Assembly: GCF_954871325.1 (NCBI RefSeq)
Contig: NC_088776.1
Location: 17,670,052 to 17,734,051, forward strand
DNA from: Gordionus sp. m RMFG-2023
Taxonomy: Eukaryota; Nematomorpha; Gordioida; Chordodea; Parachordodidae
Direction: 5' to 3'
DNA length: 64,000 nucleotides
The notes under the pieces are model-generated. The model did no database searches. It had not been told where the DNA came from and saw only the letters and a program-made list of their open reading frames with translations. Of this stretch, positions 9,694 to 22,078 are shown piece after piece (the first letter of the stretch is position 1; each line of letters starts with the position of its first letter). The position numbers were made by a program, and so were the translations under genes.

Positions 9694-11570
9694 CAGGCGC
9701 GTACACAGGAATTTGGTCTGGTGGGGGGGGGGGGGGGGATAATAAAATTTTTTAAGAAATATTATTGTTTTTTAAAAATATCAAGCATAAATTTATTAGG
9801 ACTAACAACTATTTCTAATACACAATTTTAAATTAATGTGAATTATAAAAAAATTATATGTAAAGAATCACTTAAATGACCCAAAAAAGAAATTTGGAAT
9901 TTTTTGAGCCTTTACACCAAATGTTTCTTAGGAATAATTGCATTTTGCATGTTATATATTTACAATGTAAAATTCAATCTTCGTTGTGATTGAGCTAATT
10001 TTTCAATTATCTCATCGTTGCTTGTCGTCAAATACCTATGAATATTCAAAAGATCCAAACCTTTCAATCTACTTTCAGATGTTGTACTTCTTGGTATGTT
10101 TTTCAGAGACCTGCAGGCCCGGCCCCCGGGCCGGACAGTATTTTAATTTTTTTAAATACACCCGGGCCGGGCCCGAAATTTTTTTAAAAAAATACCCAAG
10201 CCGGGCCTGAATTAATTTAAAAAAACACCCAATCCTGGCTATATTTTTTAAAACAGCCTATATTTGAAATCGTTATTATTAGCTATAAAAATCAAAAATA
10301 AATATAATTTATTTTTTAAAAATCCGGGCCGGGCCTAAAAATTTTTTAAAAAAAGCCGAGTCGGGCCTAAACATTTTTTAAAAAAAAGCCGGGCTGGGCC
10401 GTATAAAATCTTTAAAAAAAATCTAGGCCGTGCCCTGGAAATGGTACTTCTTTCTGCAGGCCTCTGTTATTCTTCTTAAAAAAGAGAATGTTCTCTCATT
10501 AGTTTATTAATGGGAAGAGTTTATAAACTCTTTTAATACATTGGGAATTCAATCAAAAATGTGTTTGAAATAATGCAGAGCATCCATAGCATTTTTTGGG
10601 ACTATATCAACCATAGTCTATCTTATAAATATAGTTATTCAGCTAGTAAGGCATCATAAGATACTTTAACATCTTCATAATAAAAATCTAACAAATATTT
10701 TTTTTTCTAGCATTATCTGAAAAGGGTTGGGGAGGATTTTGTGGAAGTAATATTTGCAGATTAGTAAGGATGAATTAAAAATTTATTTATTTGGGTTATA
10801 AATGTATCTGTATTTAAGATATACTCTTCTACTGATCCTATATTAATGTTTTAACGATGAGCTTGCCTTGCTACAAGTCGAGGGAGACAAATATTAAACA
10901 CTTATAGTCTGCTTTTGACAACAATAAAATATAAAATATGAAATTCTCTATCAACATTAGCCCTAATTTCCTTGAGTTCTGATAAAATGCTCTCCGCTAT
11001 TCTCATCTTCTTAATCGAGTTAATGTCATGTTTTTCAAAAGTAATACTTAAAATAGTTGTATAATAAAATAATACATTCTAATGAGAAATAAAATTTGGA
11101 ATAAGCATTGAATCCAATAATTTTCTTGCTTCTGAGGAAATATTTCTTTCAGGCCATTGTGATATTTCAGTAATAGCAAATAATTGGCTCTTCTAACTCC
11201 TTAAAATCTGTTACTGCTTGATGGCAGAGACTCTATCGCGTTGGACAAAGTTGCAATTTCTTTTTCCCTGTTGGACAAGAAGTTTCAGAAATAATTATTA
11301 TTTGACTATAGAAATTTGAAAATGGTAGATAAATATTACGCCACTAAAAATATGAAAATAATAAGTAAATATTACGCCGGAAAACTTGAAATCGAAATTA
11401 ATTGATAAAATAACTTAGTAGATAAATGTGATAATAAATGTAATTAAATATATATTTAATATGAGATACGAATAAATAACAAATATAAATTAATATAAAC
11501 AATAATATTTTTGAGAAATATATCCGGCGTCTGCATTTTTTGGCTTTGGGGGGGGGGCCAAAAGCCAATG
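9694..11570 (-). mobile_element. Decayed hAT (DUF4371-type) element with 8-bp target duplication
   Basis: The left end CAGGCGCGTACACAGG is followed by a 16-base G run (9723-9738). Both flanks carry CCAGTCAA (9686-9693 and 11571-11578), a perfect 8-bp duplication. The minus strand holds broken transposase reading: SEARKLLDSML, KKMRIAESILSELKE (about 10985-11030) and a degraded dimerisation end near 10470-10530. The nearest relatives in the window are at 1-690 and 5690-6600. A GC-rich MITE (10104-10466) is inserted into it. It cannot make transposase. Confidence 0.75.
10104..10466. mobile_element. GC-rich hAT-type MITE nested in the older hAT
   Basis: The ends CAGAGACCTGCAGG and CTGCAGGCCTCTG are inverted. 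The inside is a run of CCCGGGCC(G) motifs alternating with A/T tracts, the same subterminal design as the intact hAT at 24276. The related copy at about 6165-6180 has no insertion at this point, so it is an empty site. The flanking 8-mers match at only 5 of 8 bases. Confidence 0.75.
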
Positions 11571-13727
11571 CCAGTCAACACCGAATAAATGGCCATCATG
11601 GTTTTGGTCAAAAGAATGTTCTTCACTTAATGATCTAGATGAAAAACCCATAAGAGAAATGATATAGTTTTGATATTAATCTTTTTTTATATTATAATTT
11701 AATTGTAATGCTTTAAATCTTTTATCTATCACAAACAAAGGCATGGCCACAAATCGTCTTCTATAATTGCGTGTAGATTTAATTTTGTTAACAATAAAAA
11801 TTTATTTATTGGCTATTTAACACACTACTAGATGTGAATCTCAAACTACATTTATTCTATTGTTTAAGCATTATACGTTTTTAAATCAAAATTATATTAA
11901 ATTTTTTTTAATAATGGTAGGATTTAATAAACAAACTTTTCCGAAGTTCGCAATATTTGTTTGAAAAAAAGACATCTTGTGACTAAAAAAGCTATAATAT
12001 TATTTAATACATATTCTAAACTCTTATTAGCAAAGTGACTAATACCTAGTTCGTTTTTCATGATTTTTTTATATGGAAATTGGGGGTTCTTAAGGACCGT
12101 CAAATTTATTATCGCCATAGCTACCAAGAGTTTTAACGGTCCCTAGTTTGACACTTTCTGAAAATTTAAATATAATAATATATGTATTTTTAGATTTTCT
12201 ATATTATTTTTGAGAGTTTTAGTTATAGCATAATTGAATCACTAAAATTACGATTCTGCAAAAAAATATAATAAACTATTTGGATATTTAAACTACAGCT
12301 CTATCAAATATTAAAGATGAAAATTGAGATTTGTATTATGGTATGTAAAATCTTAGTAAATTATCTGATATTTTCTAATAAATATCCAAGAAGAAGGGAA
12401 TACTTGATATTTGGTTGAAATGTAGAAAGAGATAAAAAGAAATAAACCCTATCTTCTAATTTTAATAAAATTAATATTTTAAGTTTCTAGAAGCTACCAT
12501 ATATTTTTAAAATGTCCCCCTTAATTGCCTTATGACTGCCTGCAGGTATAAAGACAAGTTTATTTTGGTATACAATGTGTTAAGTTAGCTTAATTGTGTA
12601 TGTTGAAAATCCATCTCTATCGCATATGAATAAGATAAAAATAAATAAATTGTTAGGAGATTATTTATATATTTTCACATAGAGAGTTTAGGTTTACTAA
12701 CATTTAATGTAAATCTAAATTTTTCATATTTTCGCCTATAACTATTGTCTTTTATTTTTAAGATGACAATAATTCTTAATTTTGTTGATTTATTCTTACT
12801 TTATTTTAGATACAAGTTACTATTTATTTAAATTGGCATTACTAAACCGAAAAACAGGCAAAATATGCAAAAATTCAAGCAAAATTATAAACTGCGCAAA
12901 ATCTAAAAATATTACTAAACCACGCAAAATGAGAGAAAGTTACACAAAATATAAAAATAAAAATTTAATAAATGGGGAACTATTTTTTTTAACAGAAAAT
13001 GGCTCTACATTTTACCAATTCCATTGCCCACCCTCGGGAAAATTCCATAAGCACCCCTGCCCCGGGCAAAAAACTACTACAATTTTTTATACCCTATTTA
13101 CAAGATATCCAGACATGTTGTTTTATTACTATGTAAATTTTAATGATCATCCATCTGCCCTAATATAATATAATCACATTTTTTTTAAATTGGACTTACA
13201 GGCCCGTTTAAATTTTTATTTTTTAGACCCAATTAGAAAATCATATAGAGAGATTTGCAGGACCGGCCCGGATGCTGGAGAGGCCTAGACCTTATAATTA
13301 AATTTTTGAAACGAGGTTCAGTTAAAATTATGACCCAGGTAAATTATCTCTATGGCCAGGTCAAAAAATATTATCTTATTTATGCCAGGTCTGAAACTCA
13401 TATCTGCAAGCAAGACCAGCTAATACACTGGGGGGGGGGCGGTAAGAATAAATTATATGATTATAATCCGGAGGGGGGTAGATGGGGCTTTTTATTTAAC
13501 ATTGTTGTTAAGTCCTATGTGAATTTTTGGGAAAAAATACATGTAATCAACATAATGTCTGTACCCATTTTATAATTGTATTATTTTATATTTTGGTAAT
13601 CAGCTAAACCTCAGTGTCTTAGTATGGAAAGGCTGGGGGAAAGGGGGTCTTGAGGTATTTGTAATTTAAAAAGAACTCTTCATATAGCTAAGAAAATTAT
13701 AGTTATCACGATAATAGCTTTCTAATG
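11571..13727. other. AT-rich stretch, no gene supported
   Basis: Open frames exist (such as 12782-13168) but show no domain, have the composition of the background, and lack splice or promoter support. Near 13200-13450 there are scraps of GGCCCG / GGACCGGCCCGG typical of the GC-rich hAT ends, and a 10-base G run (13430-13439). Confidence 0.45.
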
Positions 13728-14825
13728 CAGAGGTCTGCAAAGCCCGGTCCGTTAATAATTTTCACACAAATTTTTGGGCCCGTCCGAAATTTTTTTCCCA
13801 TGGCCGGCTATTATACTTTTTTTAAATATTTGCTCGCCCCGTCCCGTTTATATCTTTTTTAACATTTGCATGTACGAAAGTCAGGCCCGGCCCTTTAAAG
13901 TTTTATGAAGAGTCCCCCTGGCCCGTTAAATTTTTTGTATGAATTTTTCCGGCCATCATATCATTAATATCTATCTATCTATATTTAGTTTTTTACTAAT
14001 TTCAAATAAGGCACTAAATATATCAATCTTAGTAAACCTAGAAAAAAAAAATCCTAATCTTAAATAAATTATACCAATATTGATCTACAACAACCGTTTT
14101 ATAAATCAATTGTGTTTGTCATAGGGGTGCCCATGATTTTGTTAAGGGGAGGGGGGGAGGGCACTATAAGCCCATAAATTTTATTGGATATCTTTAGGTC
14201 CACTTATTATAGGCCTTAGGATGTATGAGAAAAAGTGTTGGATTTGATTTTTATAAAAATAATTTTGAGTTTTCACGTTTTTTATTAAAATGCTTTTTTC
14301 CCCAAAAATTTTTAATTATTGTCATTACCTTATAGTTTATATTGTATACATTTTTTGGCGAGAGGGGGTAGAGAAAATTATTATTAGCAATGATATATAC
14401 GAGAACAGGCTAATTTGAAATGTGGACCTGGTGTTTGTATCTTACTGTATTATGCATTTAAAATTGTATCACATCATAAATAAATTGTTAATTTTATAGA
14501 TTTAGTATTTTAGTTAGACAATTCCTATAAGAAATAAGCACATTGTAATTTATTTTTAAATGTTATAAATCAAAATATTAGTTGAAATTCAAAAGGATAT
14601 ATCAAAATTTTAATTCCCGGGCTGCCTATAAAAATTTTACAAAAAATCAGAGATCTGCGAGGCCCTATCTGATATTTTATTAATATTTCGGCCTTGCTTG
14701 GCCCGAAAATTTTTAAGCACGAATTGGCTGGCCTATTATATTTTTTGCTTTGCCTCTTCCCATTAAAATTATTTAAAAATTAAATTTTCTGTCCGGGCCC
14801 ACAAGCCGGACATTGTAGATCACTA
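13728..14825. mobile_element. GC-rich hAT-type non-autonomous element
   Basis: It begins CAGAGGTCTGCAAAGCCCGG and ends with the complement of TAGTGATCTACA, the terminal pattern of the intact hAT at 24276-26937. The flanking 8-mers TTCTAATG and CTCTAATA agree at 6 of 8 positions. A second left-like end (CAGAGATCTGCGAGGCCC) occurs inside at 14648, so two related copies may be nested or joined. There is no transposase frame. Confidence 0.55.
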
Positions 14826-14874
14826 CTCTAATATAAGATATCTGATGCATTAGAATCCAGCAGGGCCGGCCCAC

Positions 14875-15091
14875 TAGTGTTGTTAAACGGCTCGATTTGA
14901 ATCGATTTTCAAAAACGGTTAACTCAATATTTTAGCCAGAAAAATATTACGCAAGCCTGAAGATTTTACCAAAGGTTTGTTTATACATATTAGTGAAATC
15001 TCGTGACTTTGGTAATAACTTTCTGGCTAAAATATAAAATATTGAGTTATCCCTTTATGAAAATCAGCTCACATCGAGCCATTTAACAACA
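14875..15091. mobile_element. hAT-type MITE, 217 bp, long inverted ends
   Basis: It begins TAGTGTTGTTAAACGGCTCG and ends with its near complement. The inverted match runs on for about 65 bases and includes the block AATATTTTAGCCAG. The flanks CGGCCCAC / GGGCCCAC match at 7 of 8 bases. It sits inside another repeat scrap (CAGGGCCGGCCCAC / CCATTAAAATC). Related copies are at 19648-19844 and 50018-50190. Confidence 0.8.
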
Positions 15092-15925
15092 GGGCCCACC
15101 CATTAAAATCAATTAGGCTTGTGATCAATATTAATGTTATATTTCCTTTATATTACTCCCTTTGAATGAATATCACAATTATAAAATATGATAAATAAGA
15201 AAAGTGTTCTAAAAAATCAGGAGCTAGGGAATATTTCATATTAATATTAAAATTCATATCATATATAATAAGTAAAATAAAATAAATTATTAATTAAAAA
15301 TATTGCTGAATATTTAAATTAAATACATAACAAGGAGGAAAAAATAAATATTCTAGGTATTAGATTTTGATTTTAGAAAATTCAGGCTGCGGGACACCCT
15401 CCTAGGTCTAAAATAATGTCAGGGCTGCGGGCTGGATCAGATCAAAATAATGCTGGTCTCTACTTTGTATATTGTAGGAAATCATTTAATTTATTTTACT
15501 GATTGAAAATTTTTGCAAGGGTTCTTCTTTACATTAAAATTCTTTAATTTATACAATAAAATAAAAATTATGAGGATTTTTTTTCGATCAATTATGGGAT
15601 TGCCTTTTTTTTATTTTGAGAGAATTTTTATAAGGATTTGGGAGTAATTTTGCCACTTTTCACTTTTAAATGCATAAGAAACAAAATTTGGACCCTAACA
15701 TATCTAATTTTAGCTGCCCATAGCCTCTGTCCATCCGCTCCCTCACTTGCATGGGTTTGGTCAGATTCAATTAATTTTACTTCCTTCCTTACATTTTGAT
15801 TTATATAACCATGCCAGATTTTGAAATGAGGATATGGCACACTATTAATGTTAACAAGTGACCAGTGAGATTATAAGACAGTCACGAGAACTCATACATA
15901 ACTCTTAATGATTGTAAAAATAGAC
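15092..15925. other. AT-rich stretch, nothing recognised
   Basis: A minus-strand frame at 15628-15840 has no recognisable domain and no splice context. No paired repeats were found. Confidence 0.4.
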
Positions 15926-16289
15926 AAGTATATATGTCATATGGGATATGGAATATGGAATCATGTGGATTCGGAATCCCAACGTGGGGATTCAAGAATC
16001 TTTTTTTTTTAATTTTTTTTTTAAAAAATATTCCGAATCCACATGAAAAAAAAATATATATAATATAATCACCTTTTCTTCCCATTTTTGCCGTCTGGCT
16101 AGCACCATATAATTAAAAGGCCAAAATAAGTGATAAATAAAATTTAAGCATATAAATGAATGAAAAATAAGGTTAAACATTTTTATTTTTGTAAATTTAT
16201 ATGAAATATTAAATATTTTTACATGAATATATATTTTAAAAAAATCAAATTATTTACTGCAACAATTCTTCAATGCTATATGACATTTC

Positions 16290-16427
16290 GTTGAAATTTA
16301 AGGTTGTTCTTGAAACACTATCACCTTTTATTCATGTAACCCATTCAATTGCATAACGATTGAAATTTAAGGTTGTTCTTGAAACACTATCACCTTTTAT
16401 TCATGTAACCCATTCAATTGCATAACG
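16290..16427. repeat. Perfect 69-bp tandem duplication
   Basis: Two identical 69-base units (16290-16358, 16359-16427) lie in the left arm of the palindrome. The right arm has a single copy, so the duplication is younger than the palindrome. Confidence 0.9.
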
Positions 16428-16731
16428 ATGTTTTCCCATATTTTGTGACATTCCGGAAACTCCTAAATATTTTTAGCAGTTTAAATAAATAATTAATATA
16501 TTTTATGTACATGAATTAATTTGAGGAGTATATGTGGTTACTATAAAAATAGCTAAATTACCTATGATTGATATATCTTTGTTGGGAACTTCAAAATCAT
16601 TTAATTTTCATTTATATAGAATAGAGGCAATGAATGGTGCTGAAATTCTTCCAGCACACGGTCCTACCCATATTTTGTTCAATTTTTAATACTTTCCCTT
16701 TTAAATTTTTAGGAATAAAATAACTCAGTTG

Positions 16732-16946
16732 CAGAGGTACAATTTGCACGGCCCGGCCCGGAATTTTTAAAAAAAATATTATATTTTTAATGGCGTTTAA
16801 AAATATTATATTTTTAATGGCGTTTAAAAATATTTGGTTTTAAAATATACGGCCCAGCCAGGGTATTTATATTAAAAAAATTAAAATACGACATGACCCG
16901 TGTATACCCGGACCGGGTTTAATGCCGGACCTGCAGGTCTCTGAAA
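16732..16946. mobile_element. GC-rich hAT-type MITE
   Basis: The ends CAGAGGT..GCACGGCCCGGCC and CCGGACCTGCAGGTCTCTG are inverted. A 31-bp AT-rich unit is tandemly doubled inside (about 16770-16840). No clear target duplication was found. Confidence 0.6.
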
Positions 16947-18480
16947 TTACTGATATGAATTATCAATAAATTTAATTTTAATATAAATTAGTAATTGTAT
17001 TGGGCGATATTTTTTTTCTTAGAATTTCTAAATTTTTACATTTTGAAATGAAAATTTATTTTTAATATGATTTAAGAATCTTATTGGGTGGGATTTTTTC
17101 CATGGAATATCTAAATTATTACATTTTGAAAATTTATATACTATTATTTTATTTCTAATATTAGTTATAAATTTTTTTTAATGCCTCAAATTTTTTACCC
17201 AAAACAGTTACAGAATATAATTTTTATAAAACCATATTAAAAACACCCAAGTACAAATCTATTCAAAATATACAGAAATAAATGTAGACAATATTTTTAA
17301 CGATTCCGTCACTTTTTTTATTGTTTACAAATAAGGAAAATTATGTGAAAGCTATATACATTGCTACTAAAATAGCAAAGGTTTCAATCAAAGATTCGCG
17401 CTTTCGAATTGTCCATAATATTACTAATAGTCCTTGTTCAAAAAATGTTGGCCCTAAAATTATATGGAAAAATAGTTGTGTTACCAATAATATTGGAATT
17501 AGTACTTGTTTTATAAAGGGCCCCTTCTTTTATTTCATATTTAAATGATCGTGGGCGTCAAAACATAATTTATTATCCAATACAAAATAACTTTATTTTA
17601 GGTCATCATTACTCATCCATAGGACAGATAAAACAAATATCTGTCCTAAAAATTTATAAGGGAAAGTATTAAAAATTGGACAAAATAAAATATGGGTAGA
17701 GTGTGCTGGATGAATTTCAGCACCATTTATTGCCTCTAGTCTATATAAAACTATAAAATTAAATGATGTTGAAATTCCCAACAAAGATATATCAATCATA
17801 GGTAATTAAGTTATTTTTATAGTAACCACACATACTCCTCAAATTAATTCATGTACATAAAATATATTAATTTTATATCTAAACTGCTAAAAATATTTAG
17901 GAGCTTCCCCGAATGTCACAAAATATGGGAAAACCTCGTTATGCAATTGCAAAATGGGTGGCATGAATAAAAGGTGGAGTGTTTCAAGAACAACATCAAA
18001 TGTTCAACGAAATGTCATATTGCATTGAATATTGTTGCAATAAATAATTTTTTTTTTAATTCGGATTTTTAAAAAAATATATATTCATGTGAAATATTTA
18101 TGATTTTATATAAATTTATAAAAAAATGTCTTTTAACCTTATTCCTTTTCATTCATTATATGCCTTAATTTTATATTATACTTTTTTAAACATTCTCTAA
18201 TCCTTTTTGATAATTTATATAATTTATTTATTATAACAAAATATCTCTAAAAAATAAAATTTTCTGGTGCCAGCCAGGCGGCAAAAAAGGAAGAAAAAAA
18301 TATTATTTAATTGTTTTAAATAAATATATTCCGAATCCCCATTAGTTTTAAATATTTAAAAAAATATAATTTTTTAAAAAAAGATTCCAAATAAAACGTG
18401 GGAATTCAAGATCTCGAATCCCCAAGTTGGGATTCCAAATCCCACATAATTCCATATCCCAACGACATATATATATACTG

Positions 18481-19647
18481 AAATGGAAAACAGGCATGAA
18501 AGACAAGAGGTGAGGATAAATGAAATAAAAATTTCTCTGATTGGAAATAAGAGAAAATTTGAAGAGACAGATATATGGCGGCGTGTCAATGGTGTTGCCA
18601 GGAACTCATTTAAATTTATAGTGTAAAATGGGGTCATAAAAGGTATGGTTGAAGTCTAGAAGTGATATGCACGACGTTAGTAGCTAAGTCTATCATAATT
18701 GATTATTCGGGAGTTTCTATTTTATAGCACAGCATGCCTTATATTTTAACTTAACTTGTTTCTACAGCCTTGGCAGATCATTTTTCGAGAATTAACCTTG
18801 TAATTCAATAAGTAGAGAAGACAATAAAAGCCGAGCTATATATAAAAATTTAATAGTTAAAATAAATACTCTAACTTGAAAACGGCGCCAAATATTTTTC
18901 TTACAAACCAAATAATTAATATTCACCTTTATTATTTTTCATAAATTTACACAATATTATATCAAATTTATTTATATAATCAAAAAATATATATCTAATA
19001 GGTATTTTAAAAAATAATATTATAAAATCTAGAAATAATACATTTAAAAAAAAATAACTATCTAAAAAGGGGAAAAAAATTAATAGGAACTTTTGGTAGT
19101 TATTATATTATAATTGGCTTTTTGAATTGCAATGGAGAGCCTTATCGGGAACCTGTGGTTCTTCGGTAAGTTTCCAAATTATAAAGCCTAGATTTTTGAA
19201 GAATGATAGGGCGAGTTTACCAAAAGTGGTAAGTGTTGTAGACATGATTTGATTTTTTTAAATTTATTTTTTTTATGGTAATTAGTATTTCTAAAAAAGT
19301 TATATTAAAAACATTTATAAATCAAAATAATAATAATTATAATAAAAAATTAAGAAAAACATAATTATATTACTAAATAAAAAGGTTCAATTTGGTATGA
19401 AAATATGATAATCGGAAATTTCTGAATATTTAGTGATTTTTTGTTTCTTTTTGTCCATGTTTAGGGCTTGAAGGAGGGGTCCATTAGATCTATATAAGAA
19501 TAGTCCTATATATTCTCCCTCTTCCATGGTATTTGAGCAATCCTGTGGAAACATTTACCATCTCATCTGAAGAGACCAGGAGGTTCTAGCGTTTAAGGTA
19601 GTTGAGCGGTTTTCAGAGCACTGTGGATGATAGATACATTGATTGTC
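18481..19647. other. AT-rich stretch, nothing recognised
   Basis: No domain, repeat pair or RNA gene was found. A tRNA-like word near 19610 has its boxes in the wrong order. Confidence 0.4.
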
Positions 19648-19844
19648 TAGTATTTCTTGCAATGGCTAATTTTTAAAAATGGCAAATCTAATATTATAGC
19701 CAAAAAATATTACGCAAGCCTTGAGATTTTGCTCATAGATGGCAGAGAAGTTTGGGCATCTATTAACGTTTGAGGTTCGCGTAATATTATTTTGGCCAAA
19801 ATCTTAGTTTAAAAAAGGCAAAATCGTAGCGTTTAACAATTCTA
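19648..19844. mobile_element. MITE copy, family of 14875-15091
   Basis: It shares the internal block TATTACGCAAGCCT and the inverted arms around ATTATAGCCA / TGGCCAAAAT. The right end reads TAGAATTGTTAAACG on the minus strand, a decayed form of TAGTGTTGTTAAACG. No target duplication remains. Confidence 0.6.
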
Positions 19845-19923
19845 GTAATTTTATATAAATAATGTTTTGATGTATATCCATGAAAAACAATAATTTGAAT
19901 TTAAAAAATATGGAGTCGGGGGA

Positions 19924-21612
19924 AGAGTTGTTCTACCCTACTCTTAAAAGTAGCGCGCTACCGCTGCCCATCAAAACAAAATAGCACGCAATTAACTACT
20001 ATTTTTCAAAAGTTACTTAATAAAAAAGAATACATAAATCTGTTTTATTTTTTAGTTATAATGTAATTGTATATATAAAAATTAACATTTATAAATATTT
20101 AAATATAATTAGTTATTAATAATTATATAAAAAGACTAAAATTAATGTAATAAAAAATAATTTTTCAAGCTTTATTAAAAGTTTTTCTAGTTATTAAATA
20201 TTTAATAAAGAGTAATAATATAATTATAATAATGAATTAAATCGTTAGTAAACGATTACGAATTAGAAAAAATAATCAAAATAACAAAAAGACAATATTG
20301 AGCATAAATAATAAAATAATGTAACAAAATAAATAAAAGTGAAACCAGCACAATTATTCAAAATCCTCTTCCTCTACCAAGATGGATCGAATTTTTATTA
20401 ATTAAAATCATTTCTTATTATGAGCCCCAAATTTAGACCGGCGATCATTAGGTATAATAAATAATAGGTCAACACTAGCACTTGAGTAATGGAGTATTAA
20501 TATTATAAATAATTATTTAAGTGTAATCATCAAAAATCTTTGGAGTATTTTGTGACTTTAAAAAGACATCTAAGGGATTTCCTATAGTATCTCAGTATTT
20601 TGTGACTTTAAAAAGACATCTAAGGGATTTCCTATTAGATTAGTATCTCAAAATATTTATCTGAAGAAGTCATTTTGGCTGTTGTAGCATCTTTGTTTAG
20701 TATAAGATTATTTAGCTTTATCATAAACCTATCATGCTGATATTTAGATCCCAATGATTGATATATGGCCAGTTTAGTTTAAAATTTGGATCATGGTAGC
20801 TAACACAGTATCATCGTTATATAAGTTGAGGAATCTAATTAGTTAAAAAAATTAGAATATTAAAACATTTAATCAATAAATCATTTAGCTTTAAAGTTAG
20901 AATAAATTATTCAGTCGGAATCAATTAAAATTGCATGGCCATAAAAATAAAATTTCCAGAATATAGAAAACTACCTTTTCTCAATGCCTTTTATATAGGG
21001 ACTGGCACAAGTTTAGATTATTTAATTTCTTTAATTATGTATGATACTCAAAGTGGAAACATAATACCTCATCTTCATATTATCCTCACCTTCCAAAATT
21101 TCAAGGGAAACAGCCACATATTGCATAATTTAAAAATTAATTATTATTCATTAGAATTACATCTGTATACTCTTTTATAAATAGAATTCCATCTAGGATT
21201 GTTAAGAGTTAATAAATACCTGCCTAATTTGAGGATAATTTTTCCTAAATTTTAAACAGATAGATTACTAGCCTTCGTTTGTTTTTCCATTAATTTAAAA
21301 ATATTTTTCAAATTTTGGAAAAGGAAAATTCCATATTATTTTTAGCATGAATTTCATTTTCTTCCAGTGCACCTTTCGTTAATATATCTGACGCACTTAC
21401 ATCGATTTCAATCCATTTTAAATAATTTAGAGATGGTAGTTTATAACACAAATTTCAATTTCAAATTAAATAATAAAATTAGAATCATAAAATTAAATTT
21501 TAATTTTCGTGTTTATAGTTATATTCATTATACTTTGAAAAAATAGCGCACTATTAGCTATCACTACTAAAAAAATAGTATGTTATAGTAGCGCGCTACT
21601 TTATCAACTCTA
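19924..21612. mobile_element. Non-autonomous hAT-like element with GCGC-rich ends
   Basis: The right end reads TAGAGTTGATAAAGTAGCGC on the minus strand. The left end has AGAGTTG, then a short insert, then AAAAGTAGCGCGCTAC. The flanks GTCGGGGGA and GTGGGGGA differ by one base, consistent with a target duplication. The inside is AT-rich, with a 50-bp tandem duplication (20544-20643) and no recognisable transposase. Confidence 0.6.
20544..20643. repeat. 50-bp tandem duplication
   Basis: Two units start at 20544 and 20594. The first 42 bases of each are identical. Confidence 0.85.
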
Positions 21613-21904
21613 GTGGGGGAAGGGGTCCTATAACATTAGTATAATTAATTCGTATTTTTAAACTCTTAACATATATTTATCAATTAAAAACTAGGATTAC
21701 TTAACAACTTGTTAGAGAAGATTAAGATACCCTAATTAAATCAATCCATAAAAAATTAGTCCAATGTGTTGTGTTATATTTTATTTTAAATAAATATAAA
21801 TGCGAAATATAACAATCCATTATATACAAGCAGTAATTACTTCTAATAATATAATAATTACATACAATATACAAAAAAAATATTTAAAAAATTGGATATG
21901 GGAA

Positions 21905-22078
21905 TCATTTAGGATCTTTGTCAGTCTCAGAAGATTGCCGTTTTATTTCTTGCTTTTCTTGGTCTTGCTTGTAAGTAGGAAATACTTCCCAGGGTGTATT
22001 CAAATCAAATTTTCTGTATTCCTGAGTCAACTCTAAAGGTTCTGTAATGACCATATTGAACTCATCGTCGTATCTTAC
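21905..22078 (-). CDS. NDUFS3: NDUFS3 last exon
   Basis: After an AAAG acceptor the exon reads [34 protein letters not shown] and then a charged tail ending DKDPK and a TGA stop at 21905-21907. A reverse-strand AATAAA lies at about 21780-21785. It is 19 kb from the previous exon. Confidence 0.95.
   Translation of the reverse strand, partial: VRYDDEFNMVITEPLELTQEYRKFDLNTPWEVFPTYKQDQEKQEIKRQSSETDKDPK

Larger units (their letters stand above)
15926..18480. repeat. 2.6-kb palindrome with diverged arms
   Basis: The left arm (about 15926-16700) and right arm (about 17590-18480) are inverted copies, about 80% alike by eye. Shared blocks are GATTCGGAATCCCAACGTGG, GTTCTTGAAACACT, CCCATATTTTGTGACATTC, ATTGATATATCTTTGTTGGGA and GGTGCTGAAATT. 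The outer ends carry repeated GGGATATGGAAT / GGAATCCC motifs, so this may be an old foldback-type DNA element. One reading (left arm plus strand, right arm minus strand) keeps the words ISLLGTS or ISLLGIS, followed by FNF, and NGAEI in both arms, hinting at former coding sequence, not identified. A MITE (16734-16945) sits in the loop. Confidence 0.6.

Noticed and set aside
4543-11570. Tandem segmental duplication of gene plus hAT (B with 5690-6600, C with 9694-11570)
   Set aside because: The hAT next to C has its own perfect target duplication, and the DNA between gene and hAT does not align. The hATs are separate insertions; only gene, promoter and 3' flank are duplicated.
12782-13168. 128-codon open frame
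   Set aside because: No domain, background composition, no splice or promoter context. Chance frame in AT-rich DNA.
13255-13575. 106-codon open frame
   Set aside because: It runs over GC-rich hAT scraps and a poly-G tract. The translated sequence is repeat-derived.
18374-18637. 87-codon minus-strand frame with hydrophobic stretches
   Set aside because: It overlaps the right end of the 15.9-18.5 kb palindrome and its GGAATCCC repeats. No conserved partner frame in the other arm.
19560-19640. tRNA-like words (GGTTCTAGC and TAGTTGAGCGG)
   Set aside because: The B-box-like word precedes the A-box-like word, and no cloverleaf can be drawn on either strand.
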